Origin: Subsaximicrobium wynnwilliamsii
GTDB taxonomy: Bacteria; Bacteroidota; Bacteroidia; Flavobacteriales; Flavobacteriaceae
Direction of reading: 5' to 3'
DNA length: 64,000 nucleotides
Assembly (NCBI RefSeq): GCF_007997225.1
Contig: NZ_VORM01000019.1
Span: forward strand, 27,672 to 91,671
Shown: piece by piece, positions 27,283 through 36,525 of the stretch
Position numbering within the stretch: position 1 is the first letter of the stretch
Layout of the letters: each line of letters starts with the position of its first letter
Notes under the pieces: model-generated
What the model saw: only the letters and a program-made list of their open reading frames with translations
Databases searched by the model: none
What the model was told of the DNA's origin: nothing
Program-made: the position numbers and the translations under genes

Positions 27283-28028
27283 TTGGGATTTGCTTTTTTG
27301 GAATAAACCTCCTCTATCAAATCGCTATCTTCTATTCTATCTAATTTAAGTTTTATAGTTTCTAAATTGTTTTCTAAATACCTCAACCCTTGACCAACAT
27401 ACATCCCAGGTTGATCTAAATCTTTTGATATTACTGAACCGCCACCAATGTGCACGGCATTCGCCACGTTAACTCCAGGATTAAAAATACATCCAGAGCC
27501 TATGTAAACATTGTGGCCAATATTAATTTGCCCATCAATTCTCACACGATCTTTACCCTGGTCTGCATGATAATAACCATGCGTCCATAGTTGTGATCTA
27601 ATGCCCGCTAAAATCGAAAAATCGCCAAAACGTATAGACCTCGTCAAATCTAAATGATGACCTGTGGTTACTTTTGTAAGCTCGCCTAAGCTCAAATTAC
27701 TCTCTCCATAAGTAATCCCTAGCCTGGCTCTGGTTAAATAGTTTTTATTCCCAATGGCAGCTTTTTCACTTAGTATCAAACCAAAGGGGCCTTTAAAGAT
27801 GTTTAAATACCCTATAATCACATTGGATTGCAACGTTATACGGTCATTTAGAAACAAATTAAAATGACCAATGCGCACGTGATCGCCCAATTCAATTTTT
27901 TTGATTACTAAAAAACTGAATCCTACTTTAACGTTTTTACCAATCTTATGACCCATACATCTTAATAAAAAACGCATTAAGAAGCTTGGGCAAAAAAAAG
28001 TTATAATGCCTGTTAGGATTTTTTTCAT
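27279..28028 (-). CDS. Hexapeptide-repeat acyltransferase
   Basis: A 249-residue left-handed beta-helix protein. Hexapeptide turns are visible twice: around GHKIGKNVKVGFSF to NVIIGYLNIF (30-90), and around INIGHNVYIGSGCIFNPGVN to AVHIGGGSVIS (170-210). The LbH class adds acetyl or other acyl groups to sugars. The N-terminal hydrophobic stretch may anchor it to the membrane. It probably O-acetylates the glycan or a precursor; acceptor unknown. It abuts the KpsC/S-like gene directly. Confidence 0.75.
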   Translation of the reverse strand: MKKILTGIITFFCPSFLMRFLLRCMGHKIGKNVKVGFSFLVIKKIELGDHVRIGHFNLFLNDRITLQSNVIIGYLNIFKGPFGLILSEKAAIGNKNYLTRARLGITYGESNLSLGELTKVTTGHHLDLTRSIRFGDFSILAGIRSQLWTHGYYHADQGKDRVRIDGQINIGHNVYIGSGCIFNPGVNVANAVHIGGGSVISKDLDQPGMYVGQGLRYLENNLETIKLKLDRIEDSDLIEEVYSKKANPK

Positions 28029-29339
28029 CTAAGCAATACTAATTACAGACTCGAAAGCATTTTTAATACTATTAATATTTTCTTGAGAAACACAATTCGG
28101 GTTATGATAAGGATCTGAAATCACACCGGCAAAACTAAGCCTATTAAGCATGTTTAAAAATTCTATTTTTTCATCTTCACATATACTTGGAAAACTCTTA
28201 GTCTCTATAAGTTTAAAAACAGCTTTTAAATCATCAAAGCTTTCAATATACAAACAATTCGCTGCCTTGTTGTTAATAGTACGCACAAAGGTCACAACCG
28301 GCTTATTTGCTAAAATACATTCAATGGCTATGGTACCGGTAATCGTTGTTACCAGATCAATATCCTCAAAAATTTCGACCATAGATACATCATGTCTTAA
28401 TGCGGTTACATTTTCATGAGCTTCTATAAAATCCATTAACTCAGTGGAAAGCTCGTATTTGGATTTTGGATTTGGTTTTACATACAAAATTTGACCGTTC
28501 AATAAGTTTGAATGAATTTGCTTTACCGTATCAAATTGATCTCTATAGTCTCTACCCCAAACATCGATGTTAGATTCTGGTTGCATGTGCATTGGAAACA
28601 GAATAGCAGTTTTTGAAGCATCAATGGATGGTTTAGCAAAAGTGTACCATCTTTTGATACTGTCATTACGGAAGCGTTCCAACTTCAATTTTACGATTGG
28701 AGATGGCGTATTAAACCGTTCTCCTACATAATAGGATTTCATGATTTTAAGCTTATCCTTGAAGCTTCCCTCCTTACTAATCGCAGCATTTTTCATGTAA
28801 TCTGGCTTTATAGTCCGTGTTGTAATAGACTTAATAAGCTCTAAAGCAGTTGCTCTTTCTAGAGATTCATCGCTGCCTTTGTATGGATCTAAGGATGCGT
28901 AATTATAAAATGAAAAACGTCCGGTTGGATATCTACATGTTGTAGGATTTAGATACTGAATGTCAAATTTTTTGCACAATTCTATTGTCAAAAGCTCGTG
29001 AAAGGCAGTGGCCTCACCAAAAACAAAGTCTGGTTTTAATTTTAAAAGCTGTTCTCCTATTTGATTCGCATAGTAGTAAAGATAGCTCGTATCTGTTTTT
29101 TCGAAGAAATTTATTTGACGGTCCGATTGGATGATTTGATCATAATCAATATCATAATTAATATGAACCCTTTTCAGTTGCTTAGCAGAAGGGTATGGAA
29201 GAATATAGCTGTCTCCATAACTCGGTTTGAATGAATGATTTTGAACCAGCCAATAGATATCATGCGTTTGCGACAACTCTTTTGCCACTGCATCAAGTAG
29301 AAACGTTTTATATCTGTTTTCTATAAAAAGTAATTTCAT
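28029..29339 (-). CDS. KpsC/KpsS-like transferase, possible pseudaminyltransferase
   Basis: A 436-residue soluble protein. The C-terminal part contains QILYVKPNPKSKYEL and, after it, MVEIFEDIDLVTTITGTIAI then ECILANKPVVTF, which resemble the capsule Kdo-transferase domains (KpsC/KpsS) and related GT-B folds. It lies 1 bp downstream of pseI, at the end of the pseudaminic acid genes. As Kdo and pseudaminic acid are both nonulosonic acids carried on CMP, transfer of pseudaminic acid is a reasonable inference. The N-terminal half is not recognised. Confidence 0.6.
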   Translation of the reverse strand: MKLLFIENRYKTFLLDAVAKELSQTHDIYWLVQNHSFKPSYGDSYILPYPSAKQLKRVHINYDIDYDQIIQSDRQINFFEKTDTSYLYYYANQIGEQLLKLKPDFVFGEATAFHELLTIELCKKFDIQYLNPTTCRYPTGRFSFYNYASLDPYKGSDESLERATALELIKSITTRTIKPDYMKNAAISKEGSFKDKLKIMKSYYVGERFNTPSPIVKLKLERFRNDSIKRWYTFAKPSIDASKTAILFPMHMQPESNIDVWGRDYRDQFDTVKQIHSNLLNGQILYVKPNPKSKYELSTELMDFIEAHENVTALRHDVSMVEIFEDIDLVTTITGTIAIECILANKPVVTFVRTINNKAANCLYIESFDDLKAVFKLIETKSFPSICEDEKIEFLNMLNRLSFAGVISDPYHNPNCVSQENINSIKNAFESVISIA

Positions 29340-29340
29340 A

Positions 29341-30387
29341 TTAGCTCTTTTCTATCATTTTGTGGCTTAGCGGCGCTCCTTTCTCAACATCAATACAAAA
29401 AACCTTTCCAATGACCGCTTCAAAATGCTTTGGATGCATCCCATAACCAGGTCTAATAGACCGCACATTCTCTTTAGTTATTGACTCTCCTGCTTTTGCG
29501 TCTTTTACCACAAAAAGAGACCTTGCAAACTTTCTGTTTTTTTCCACTTTCTCTGAAACCTCGTAAGATACTTGGCCCAAAAGTCTTTCAGTGTCCCTAA
29601 CCTTGTTTACCATCTCTGTAAATTCTTCGACATCTAATGAAAAATCAGCATCTGGACCTCCAACGGATTTGTCTAATATAAAATGCTTTTCTATCACTTT
29701 TGCGCCCAAAGCGGTGGCAACAGTTGGTGCTAAAGAGCCATAGGTGTGATCACTAAAGCCTGCAGTTACGCCAAAACGTTCCTTAAGGTCTGGAATGGTA
29801 TTTAAATTGGCCAATTCCAACGGTGCAGGATAAGATGAGGTGCACTTTAATAAAATTATTTCCTTGTTGCCAGCATTCCTGCAGGTTTCCACAGCTAATT
29901 TTATATCTTCCTCTTGTGCAATCCCTGTGGATATAATGATAGGTTTCCCTTTTGAAGCAGCATATTCTATCAATGGAATATCTTGAATCTCAAAAGATGC
30001 AATTTTATATGCGGGTACATTTAAAGTTTCTAAAAAATCGACTGCTGTAGCATCAAAAGGAGAGGAAAAGCAAATAAGGCCTTCCTCTTTTGCTACTTCA
30101 AATAAACGCTGATGCCATTCCCATGGTGTATAAGCTTCGCCATAAAGCTCGTAAAGGGTTTTTCCATCCCAAAGTGTGCCACCATCGATTTTAAAATGCG
30201 CATTGTCACAATCAATGGTTAAGGTATCTGGCGTGTAGGTTTGAAGTTTAATCGCATCTGCTCCAGCTTTTTTAGCAGCTCTTATGGTCTCAATGGCCAC
30301 ATTAAGGTCGCCATTGTGGTTGGCAGATAATTCTGCAATTATAAAACATGGATGATTCTCTCCAATGCTCTTAGTACCTATTTTCAT
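29341..30387 (-). CDS. pseI: Pseudaminic acid synthase
   Basis: Condenses phosphoenolpyruvate with a 2,4-diamino-trideoxy-altrose to give pseudaminic acid. It is a NeuB-family TIM barrel plus SAF domain, 348 residues from the ATG at 30387 (an earlier in-frame start at 30411 lies deep in the previous gene). Seen are IAELSANHNGDLN, GADAIKLQTYTPDTL, FSSPFDATAVDFLE, the metal-site stretch GFSDHTYG and VIEKHFILDK. The SAF domain follows from about residue 285. It overlaps the formyltransferase gene by 17 bp. Confidence 0.92.
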   Translation of the reverse strand: MKIGTKSIGENHPCFIIAELSANHNGDLNVAIETIRAAKKAGADAIKLQTYTPDTLTIDCDNAHFKIDGGTLWDGKTLYELYGEAYTPWEWHQRLFEVAKEEGLICFSSPFDATAVDFLETLNVPAYKIASFEIQDIPLIEYAASKGKPIIISTGIAQEEDIKLAVETCRNAGNKEIILLKCTSSYPAPLELANLNTIPDLKERFGVTAGFSDHTYGSLAPTVATALGAKVIEKHFILDKSVGGPDADFSLDVEEFTEMVNKVRDTERLLGQVSYEVSEKVEKNRKFARSLFVVKDAKAGESITKENVRSIRPGYGMHPKHFEAVIGKVFCIDVEKGAPLSHKMIEKS

Positions 30388-31252
30388 TGCTAAATAATTT
30401 TCCTTCGGCAAAAGTACAATTTTCTGGCCTTATCGTCTCTAATTGTACTGCTCCATTTTTAGTCTTTACAAGGGTCTTAGGTTTCACTTTAACAAGCGTT
30501 CCATTAGGTTGGGAATTATCAATTATTTCTTCGGAAAAGGATATTTTATCAATAATAATCTTGTCTCGGCCATAAAATGTAAATGCGCCTGGATAAGGAT
30601 AGGCTTGGGCTCTTACCCAATTCCGAATAGTCTCTTTGGGCCAATTCCAATCAATCTCCCCATCGGCTGGCGTTCGTTTTCCATAAAAACTGGCCTCATC
30701 TTCATCTTGTGTTATCAGTTTTAACTGATTTGACGATAAATCTTCTAAAACTCTTTCCACCAAAGGATAATAAAGTTCTGCATATTTTAAAAGCATATTT
30801 GCTCCTGTATCTTCTATTTCAATAGGGACTTCAATTTGATGAATGATCTTCCCAGTATCGCAGCCTGCATCTATTACATGCGCAGTTATGCCAGCTTTAG
30901 TCTCTCCATTGATGATGGCCCAAACATGTGGCGTTCGCCCTCTATACTTTGGTAATAGCGATCCATGGATGTTAAATGTGAGCAAGTTGGCATGTTGAAT
31001 AATATCTGCTTCGATCAAGAATAAATAATTGATAGAGGCAATAACATCAACACTGAATGTTTTAATAAAATCGGAGGCTTTTCCGTTTCTCGGGTTACCA
31101 GCATAATAAGGAATGTTATGGGTCTCACAAAATTCAATGATATCGCTAGAGTTATTGTCGGTCAATACAAAGGAAACAGACTGTTCTTTGACGATTTTAG
31201 ATAATGTATCTAACCCCAAATTGCCACTACAAAGCACTCCTATTCGCAACAT
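30371..31252 (-). CDS. Sugar N-formyltransferase in the pseudaminic acid operon
   Basis: A 293-residue enzyme of the methionyl-tRNA/sugar formyltransferase fold. The catalytic triad is visible as N94 and H96 in FNIHGSLLPKYRG, and D132 in DAGCDTGKI, with the SLLP folate-binding loop. A C-terminal OB-like part follows from about residue 200 (KRTPADGEIDWNWP). It lies between pseG and pseI, where pseH, the N-acetyltransferase, would be expected. It probably formylates the amino sugar, giving an N-formyl pseudaminic acid. A true tRNA formyltransferase is unlikely given the short length and the operon. Confidence 0.85.
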   Translation of the reverse strand: MLRIGVLCSGNLGLDTLSKIVKEQSVSFVLTDNNSSDIIEFCETHNIPYYAGNPRNGKASDFIKTFSVDVIASINYLFLIEADIIQHANLLTFNIHGSLLPKYRGRTPHVWAIINGETKAGITAHVIDAGCDTGKIIHQIEVPIEIEDTGANMLLKYAELYYPLVERVLEDLSSNQLKLITQDEDEASFYGKRTPADGEIDWNWPKETIRNWVRAQAYPYPGAFTFYGRDKIIIDKISFSEEIIDNSQPNGTLVKVKPKTLVKTKNGAVQLETIRPENCTFAEGKLFSNENRY

Positions 31253-32259
31253 AATGGTCCAATTAATTTTAAATGTCGAGATGCAATTTGATCGTCAAAC
31301 ATGTTCTGTTGTGCTCTTATCTGTTCTTCAAATTGGCCTGAATTAAGAATTGAATGCATCAGTTCAGAAAAATCTGATTCTTGGTAGTTTGTCATATTTC
31401 CCCCTTTAAAAATCGCCTTCTTACATAAAAAACCTTTATAGATCAATTCTTGGTTATCCACATAATAACCACTCAAAATAAGCATTTTAATACAGGATAA
31501 CTCATATAAAATAGTGCTCGAGGGAGCAATTGCAAAATTACAGCTTTGCATCACTTTGGCTAGTGCTTCTGCCGAAAGGTTTTTGTGTATTTTGAGCCTA
31601 TCGGGATGGCTTTCCTTCAACATCAATATATTTTCATGTTGATAAGCAGCACCCAAAACAACGTGCACTATTGTAAATAGAGACATGCCTAATAATGCTT
31701 TCGTAGCTTTACCGGTTAGGTCAAACAGATCTGCACCACCAAAACAAACGAAAGCAGTATCAATTTTTTCAATACTTCGGCTTTGCTTGGCAAGTTTCAA
31801 AAAGATTGGTCTTAGCAGGGCATACTTGGTGCCTAGCGCAAAGTTTGTGTAAGTTTCGCATTTATAGTTGCTTTGAGCAATGTTTGGCGAGTGATTTACC
31901 ACAACATCGGCATACATGTGCTCTGAAGCCAAATCGTCTATATATACTAGTTTATAGCCTTTACTCTTAATGGCTTTTTGATAGGCCGCATTGAACTGAT
32001 AGCCATCTGCAATGATTATATGATTTTCTGCTGAAAAATTTTCTGATAACCAATTGGCTTCTTCTGAAAGACTACTATTTTCAGGTATAACTCCTAAATT
32101 ATAACTTTCAGGTATTACGGAATGTGTAGAGCTCGCTTTTGTAAGAAAGACAAACTCGTAATGATCTCTCACGGTTTCCACCAAACTAAACAATCTATAA
32201 AGATGCCCCAAACCAGTTTCTCCATTTCCGTCGGCTCTAAAAATGATTTTTTTAGTCAT
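31240..32259 (-). CDS. pseG: UDP-2,4-diacetamido-trideoxy-altrose hydrolase
   Basis: Removes UDP from the bacillosamine-like intermediate before PseI acts. It is a GT-B fold hydrolase of 339 residues from the ATG at 32259; the longer frame to 32313 would run into pseF. The start KIIFRADGNGETGLGHLYRL contains the G-x-G-H motif with the catalytic His, and the later CFGGADLFDLTGKATKAL and CNFAIAPSSTILYELSCIK are the nucleotide-binding part. Overlaps pseF by 8 bp. Confidence 0.88.
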   Translation of the reverse strand: MTKKIIFRADGNGETGLGHLYRLFSLVETVRDHYEFVFLTKASSTHSVIPESYNLGVIPENSSLSEEANWLSENFSAENHIIIADGYQFNAAYQKAIKSKGYKLVYIDDLASEHMYADVVVNHSPNIAQSNYKCETYTNFALGTKYALLRPIFLKLAKQSRSIEKIDTAFVCFGGADLFDLTGKATKALLGMSLFTIVHVVLGAAYQHENILMLKESHPDRLKIHKNLSAEALAKVMQSCNFAIAPSSTILYELSCIKMLILSGYYVDNQELIYKGFLCKKAIFKGGNMTNYQESDFSELMHSILNSGQFEEQIRAQQNMFDDQIASRHLKLIGPLCCE

Positions 32260-32941
32260 TCTGTTGGAGTTTGAACTTAATTTCGGCCAGTCTCCAATCG
32301 GTTTCGGTGTCAATGTCTTGTGCCTCTAATTCAGAAATGATAATCGCTCCAGAGTTTTGGGTAAATAGTTTTTTGTTTGATTTAAAGGCATCTGATTTCA
32401 GCCAGTAAAACTGCCCAGCATCATGATATCGCGACTCCAAATCTTGGGATCTGGTATTCAAATGCTCCTCCCAGACCATAGAGATTTTATTGTGCTCAAT
32501 TTTAAGAGCACGTTGGATAGGGAACGAAAATTCCAAAACTGGAAATACACTGTCAAAATCAAATTTCATTAATTTCTCATGCGCCTCTAGCAGGGCTTGA
32601 GCTGTTAGTAAAGGCGCTGTGGGCAAAATGCAGCAAATAGTGTTGAATGTTTTGCCAATTTTAAGATACTCGGCAATTACCTCCACAATTACATCAGCCA
32701 AGACCGCATGATCATTCGCATTGTGATCACTTCGTAAAAAAGGAACGGAAGCACCAAAATGAGTAGCTATATTGGCGATAGCCTCATCGTCAGTAGAAAC
32801 CATGACTTCATCAAATAAATCACTATTTAATGCTGCCTCTATTGAATATGCGATAATGGGCTTTCCTAAAAAAGCCTTGATGTTTTTCCTTGGTATTCGC
32901 TTACTTCCTCCTCTTGCCGGTATGATTGCTAAATTAGCCAT
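32252..32941 (-). CDS. pseF: Pseudaminic acid cytidylyltransferase
   Basis: Makes CMP-pseudaminic acid from CTP. It has 229 residues, NeuA/PseF type. The N-terminal IIPARGGSKRIPRKNIKAF is the CTP loop, with FDEVMVSTDDEAIANIA and CCILPTAPLL following, and DIDTETDW near the end holds metal-binding acids. It overlaps pseG and pseC by 8 bp each, within a tightly packed operon. Confidence 0.93.
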   Translation of the reverse strand: MANLAIIPARGGSKRIPRKNIKAFLGKPIIAYSIEAALNSDLFDEVMVSTDDEAIANIATHFGASVPFLRSDHNANDHAVLADVIVEVIAEYLKIGKTFNTICCILPTAPLLTAQALLEAHEKLMKFDFDSVFPVLEFSFPIQRALKIEHNKISMVWEEHLNTRSQDLESRYHDAGQFYWLKSDAFKSNKKLFTQNSGAIIISELEAQDIDTETDWRLAEIKFKLQQND

Positions 32942-34079
32942 TGACGAAAGTTAAGACTTTTTCAATTACAAACCGTTGCTCATCATCGGTTAAACTTGGG
33001 TACATTGGTAAGCTGATACATTTAGAGTAATAGGTTTCTGAATTGCTTAAATCAGCACTTTCATAGCCAATTTTTTTATAATACGGAAGTGTGTGCACCG
33101 GTATATAATGAATTTGGGCAAAAATTTGTTGCGCCTTCAAAAAGTCGTAGAGTCCTTTGCGATCGTCCACCTCGATTATAAATAGATGGTGCGCATTGTA
33201 ACTACCGTTTGGCAGACTTTGGTATTTTATCTTTCCTCGGAAGGCATTTTTGTACGCTTCAGCAATGTCGATTCTTCTTTTAACGCCAGCATCATTTTTC
33301 GCCAATTGTGAAATGCCCAATGCCGATTGGATATCGGTCAGCCTGTAATTATAGCCCAGCTCCTGCATCTCGTAAAACCAGCCCCCATGATTTTCGGCCA
33401 TGTTCTCTTTGGTAATGCCATGGGTTCTTAGGGATGCCAATTTTTTATAAAGTGCTTCAGAATTTGTGGTCAGCATGCCACCTTCACCACAAGCGATATG
33501 TTTAACAGGATGAAAGGAAAAGATTCCCATATCGGCATAAACGCCATTTCCGCACCGTTGCTTTTGGTCTTTAGAATCTGTGAAATAAGCGCCTGGTGCA
33601 TGACAGGCATCTTCAATGATCCAGAGCCCATGTGCTTCCGCCAGATCTCTAAAAGCTTCCATATTTAAAGGAAGTCCTGCAAAATCCACCGGGATGATGC
33701 CTTTGAAAAAACCCTTCGGATAACTTTCAATAAGTTCACGGGTTTTTTCAAGAGATAATAGATAAGTATCTGGATCAATATCGGCAAACCAGACCTCAGC
33801 GCCTGCATACCTAATGCAATTGGCAGAAGCCGCGAAGGTAATTGGTGTCGTAATGACCCGGTCTCCGGGTTTCAAATCTAAAGCCAAAACCGCTAAATGC
33901 AAACCGGATGTGGCATTATTCACTGCCACTGCATAGTTTGCGCCTATATAATTTGCAAAGGCGTCTTCAAACTCCTGCACTTTTGGGCCTTGAGTCAAAA
34001 AATCAGATTTTAACGCCGCAACTACTGCATCGATATCGTCCTGTTCAATATGTTGCCTTCCGTAGGGTATTGCTTTCAT
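32934..34079 (-). CDS. pseC: UDP-4-amino-4,6-dideoxy-altrosamine transaminase
   Basis: Second step of pseudaminic acid synthesis: PLP-dependent transfer of an amino group to C4. It has 381 residues, DegT/DnrJ/EryC1 fold. The PLP lysine is K193 in FSFHPVKHIACGEGG, with D157 in EDACH contacting the ring nitrogen, and the start carries IPYGRQHIEQDDI. The gene abuts pseB: its start ATG shares a base with the pseB stop. Confidence 0.93.
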   Translation of the reverse strand: MKAIPYGRQHIEQDDIDAVVAALKSDFLTQGPKVQEFEDAFANYIGANYAVAVNNATSGLHLAVLALDLKPGDRVITTPITFAASANCIRYAGAEVWFADIDPDTYLLSLEKTRELIESYPKGFFKGIIPVDFAGLPLNMEAFRDLAEAHGLWIIEDACHAPGAYFTDSKDQKQRCGNGVYADMGIFSFHPVKHIACGEGGMLTTNSEALYKKLASLRTHGITKENMAENHGGWFYEMQELGYNYRLTDIQSALGISQLAKNDAGVKRRIDIAEAYKNAFRGKIKYQSLPNGSYNAHHLFIIEVDDRKGLYDFLKAQQIFAQIHYIPVHTLPYYKKIGYESADLSNSETYYSKCISLPMYPSLTDDEQRFVIEKVLTFVNG

Positions 34080-35098
34080 TACACCTCAAAATTTGGATCT
34101 ACATGTTTTTTGATGAGTTCTCGTAGACCTTCAACAGTTTCCAAGTTCTCATTATCGCCAGAATTATAGCTAAAACCCATTGGTACCTTTTTCGCGTTGA
34201 AGGTCGCAATGAACTCTTCTATGCTCCACTTATGGGTTGCTGGCAGAATCGTATAATATTTTCCCAGATCATAAGTATAAAACGAATCGGAAGCCGTGAT
34301 CATTTCCTCATGCACCTTTTCTCCCGGCCGAATACCAACAACTGGCTTTTCGCAGTTGGGCCCAATGGCTTCTGCGACATCGGTAATTCTATAGGATGGG
34401 ATTTTTGGCACAAACAATTCGCCTCCCCAAGCATGCTCCAATGCATGCATAACCATATCAACACCACCTTGAAGCGAAATGTTGAAACGCGTCATGTTGG
34501 GATCTGTAATGGGCAAGGTATTGGATTCTTTCTTCTTATTGATAAAGAATGGAATCACTGAGCCATTCGACCCCATAACATTGCCATAGCGCACCACCGA
34601 GAATCGAATGGGATTTTCGCCTTTTATGTTATTTGCCGCAACAAAGAGTTTATCTGATGTGAGTTTGGTGGCGCCATATAAATTTATAGGTGCACAGGCC
34701 TTATCGGTAGAAAGTGCGACTACGCGTTCCACCTTGGTTTTAAAACAGGCTGCGACCACATTCTCTGCACCTCCAATGTTGGTCTTTATGCACTCATCGG
34801 GATTGTATTCAGCAATATGCACGTGTTTCATAGCGGCTGCATGAATCACGAAATCTACACCTTGAAAGGCACGCTCCAATCGATCTTTATCTCTTACATC
34901 ACCAATAAAATAACGTATTTGAGGATAGGTTTCAGACGGATACTCTTGCGCCATTTGAAACTGTTTTTGCTCATCTCTTGAGTAGATGACCAAACGTCTA
35001 ATATCAGGGTACTTATTTAGGATGTGCTCTGTAAGTGCCTTTCCTAAGGACCCAGTTCCACCTGTTATAAGTAGGGATTTCCCTTTTAAATTCAGCAT
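34079..35098 (-). CDS. pseB: UDP-GlcNAc 4,6-dehydratase (inverting)
   Basis: First step of the pseudaminic acid pathway: makes UDP-4-keto-6-deoxy-L-AltNAc. It has 339 residues, an extended SDR. The NAD loop is GGTGSLG (13-19), followed by YSRDEQKQFQMAQEYP, the hexamer-type PseB family pattern. The catalytic Lys lies in LYGATKLTSDKLF, with the usual Tyr at that site. It is the first gene of the pse operon, with a -7 box at 35124-35131. Confidence 0.94.
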   Translation of the reverse strand: MLNLKGKSLLITGGTGSLGKALTEHILNKYPDIRRLVIYSRDEQKQFQMAQEYPSETYPQIRYFIGDVRDKDRLERAFQGVDFVIHAAAMKHVHIAEYNPDECIKTNIGGAENVVAACFKTKVERVVALSTDKACAPINLYGATKLTSDKLFVAANNIKGENPIRFSVVRYGNVMGSNGSVIPFFINKKKESNTLPITDPNMTRFNISLQGGVDMVMHALEHAWGGELFVPKIPSYRITDVAEAIGPNCEKPVVGIRPGEKVHEEMITASDSFYTYDLGKYYTILPATHKWSIEEFIATFNAKKVPMGFSYNSGDNENLETVEGLRELIKKHVDPNFEV

Positions 35099-35123
35099 TT
35101 TATATTTTTTTGATTTGTTCTTG

Positions 35124-35131
35124 CAAAAGTA
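35124..35131 (-). promoter_or_regulatory. -7 box (TACTTTTG) for the pse operon
   Basis: TACTTTTG on the minus strand, 25 bases before the pseB ATG, in the 120-bp gap after cysN. This is identical to the -7 box of atpB. No TTG is present at 19 bases. Confidence 0.5.
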
Positions 35132-35218
35132 AGATAAATCTAGTATTTCAGGCTCATTAACTCAGATAGTTCATGGCGAGAACAGTAATCTCAATCTTTG
35201 GATGTCACCAACCTGTGA

Positions 35219-36469
35219 TTACACAATCATCCCAGCGGCAACGGTTTCATTGGTAGCATCATCGACTAAAATCACGCTGCCCGTTGTTCTATTTTCCCTG
35301 TAAGAATCGACTATCAAGGGTTTGGTGGTTCTAATCTTTACCTTAGAAATATCGTTCATCGTCAAGGTCTTATCGTCGTTGACACGGTCTAAAGTTTCAA
35401 TATTAATCTTATAGATAACCTCCTTGATCATTGCTGTTTGCACATTACTGGTATGATGGATGCTGTACTTCGCTCTTGGTTTTGAAGGCTCGTTGTTTAA
35501 CCAACATAACATGACTTCAATATCTTGAAGCGGCTCTGGCTTGTTGTTGGAGCGCACAATCATATCGCCTCTACTCACGTCTATATCGTCTTCCAAAGTG
35601 ATTGAGACAGACATTGGAGCATGCGCTTCGTCCAGCACTTTGTCCATGGTATCGATGCTCTTGATTTTTGAGGTAAACCCTGAAGGCATGACCGTAACCT
35701 CATCACCTGTTCTAAACACTCCACTGGCCACGCGACCTGCATAACCTCTATAATCGCGATGGGCTTCATTTTGAGGTCTAATAACGATTTGAACCGGGAA
35801 TCGGGCATCTACTTTGTTGATATCGCTACTAATGTGCATGGTCTCTAAAGTATGCAGCAAAGGTGCGCCTTGGTACCATTCCATATTCTTGGAGCGATTA
35901 ACTACATTGTCGCCATTTAAGGCGCTTATGGGAATAAATCGAACATCCCTAACCAACAGTTTGGACGAAAAGTCTTCAAATTGCTCAATAACCTTATTGT
36001 AAGCGTCTTCTTTATGATCTACAAGATCCATTTTGTTGACGCACACAATGAGATGTGGGATCTGCAACAAGGATGCGATAAACGAATGGCGTTTGGTCTG
36101 TTCTATCACACCATGTCTGGCATCTACCAAAATGATGGCAGCATTTGCGGTTGAAGCTCCGGTAACCATATTACGCGTGTATTGGATATGGCCTGGTGTA
36201 TCTGCAATGATGAATTTACGCTTTGGGGTTGTAAAATACCGATAGGCAACATCAATGGTGATGCCTTGCTCTCGTTCATCTCTCAAACCATCGGTAAACA
36301 AGGCCAAATCAACTCCGTCATGGCCCTTCTTTTTACTGGTGGTTTCTATAGCCTGCAGCTGGTCCTCAAAAATGGATTTGGAATCGTAGAGCAAGCGACC
36401 AATTAAGGTGCTCTTGCCGTCATCCACACTTCCTGCGGTTGTAAATCTTAATAGTTGGTTGTTATCCAT
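35219..36469 (-). CDS. cysN: Sulfate adenylyltransferase subunit 1 (GTPase)
   Basis: GTPase subunit of ATP sulfurylase, which makes APS from sulfate and ATP. It has 416 residues, an EF-Tu-like protein: P-loop GSVDDGKST (13-21), DTPGH (90-94) and NKMD (145-148), then two beta-barrel domains. It has no fused APS kinase, which here is separate (cysC). Its partner cysD is upstream but separated by the GxxExxY unit, which is unusual. Confidence 0.95.
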   Translation of the reverse strand: MDNNQLLRFTTAGSVDDGKSTLIGRLLYDSKSIFEDQLQAIETTSKKKGHDGVDLALFTDGLRDEREQGITIDVAYRYFTTPKRKFIIADTPGHIQYTRNMVTGASTANAAIILVDARHGVIEQTKRHSFIASLLQIPHLIVCVNKMDLVDHKEDAYNKVIEQFEDFSSKLLVRDVRFIPISALNGDNVVNRSKNMEWYQGAPLLHTLETMHISSDINKVDARFPVQIVIRPQNEAHRDYRGYAGRVASGVFRTGDEVTVMPSGFTSKIKSIDTMDKVLDEAHAPMSVSITLEDDIDVSRGDMIVRSNNKPEPLQDIEVMLCWLNNEPSKPRAKYSIHHTSNVQTAMIKEVIYKINIETLDRVNDDKTLTMNDISKVKIRTTKPLIVDSYRENRTTGSVILVDDATNETVAAGMIV

Positions 36470-36484
36470 AATTTACTAATTAAC

Positions 36485-36498
36485 GCGAATTAAACCAA
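36485..36498 (+). repeat. Inverted repeat, left arm, GCGAATTAAACCAA
   Basis: Perfect 14-base match to the reverse complement of 36948-36961. With one inserted base in the right arm the pairing continues for four more bases (TTAA). A related phrase AATTAATGCGAAT lies just inside this arm, similar to AATTAACGCGAAT over the arm itself. Confidence 0.85.
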
Positions 36499-36525
36499 TT
36501 AATGCGAATCCATTAACTATGTTTA

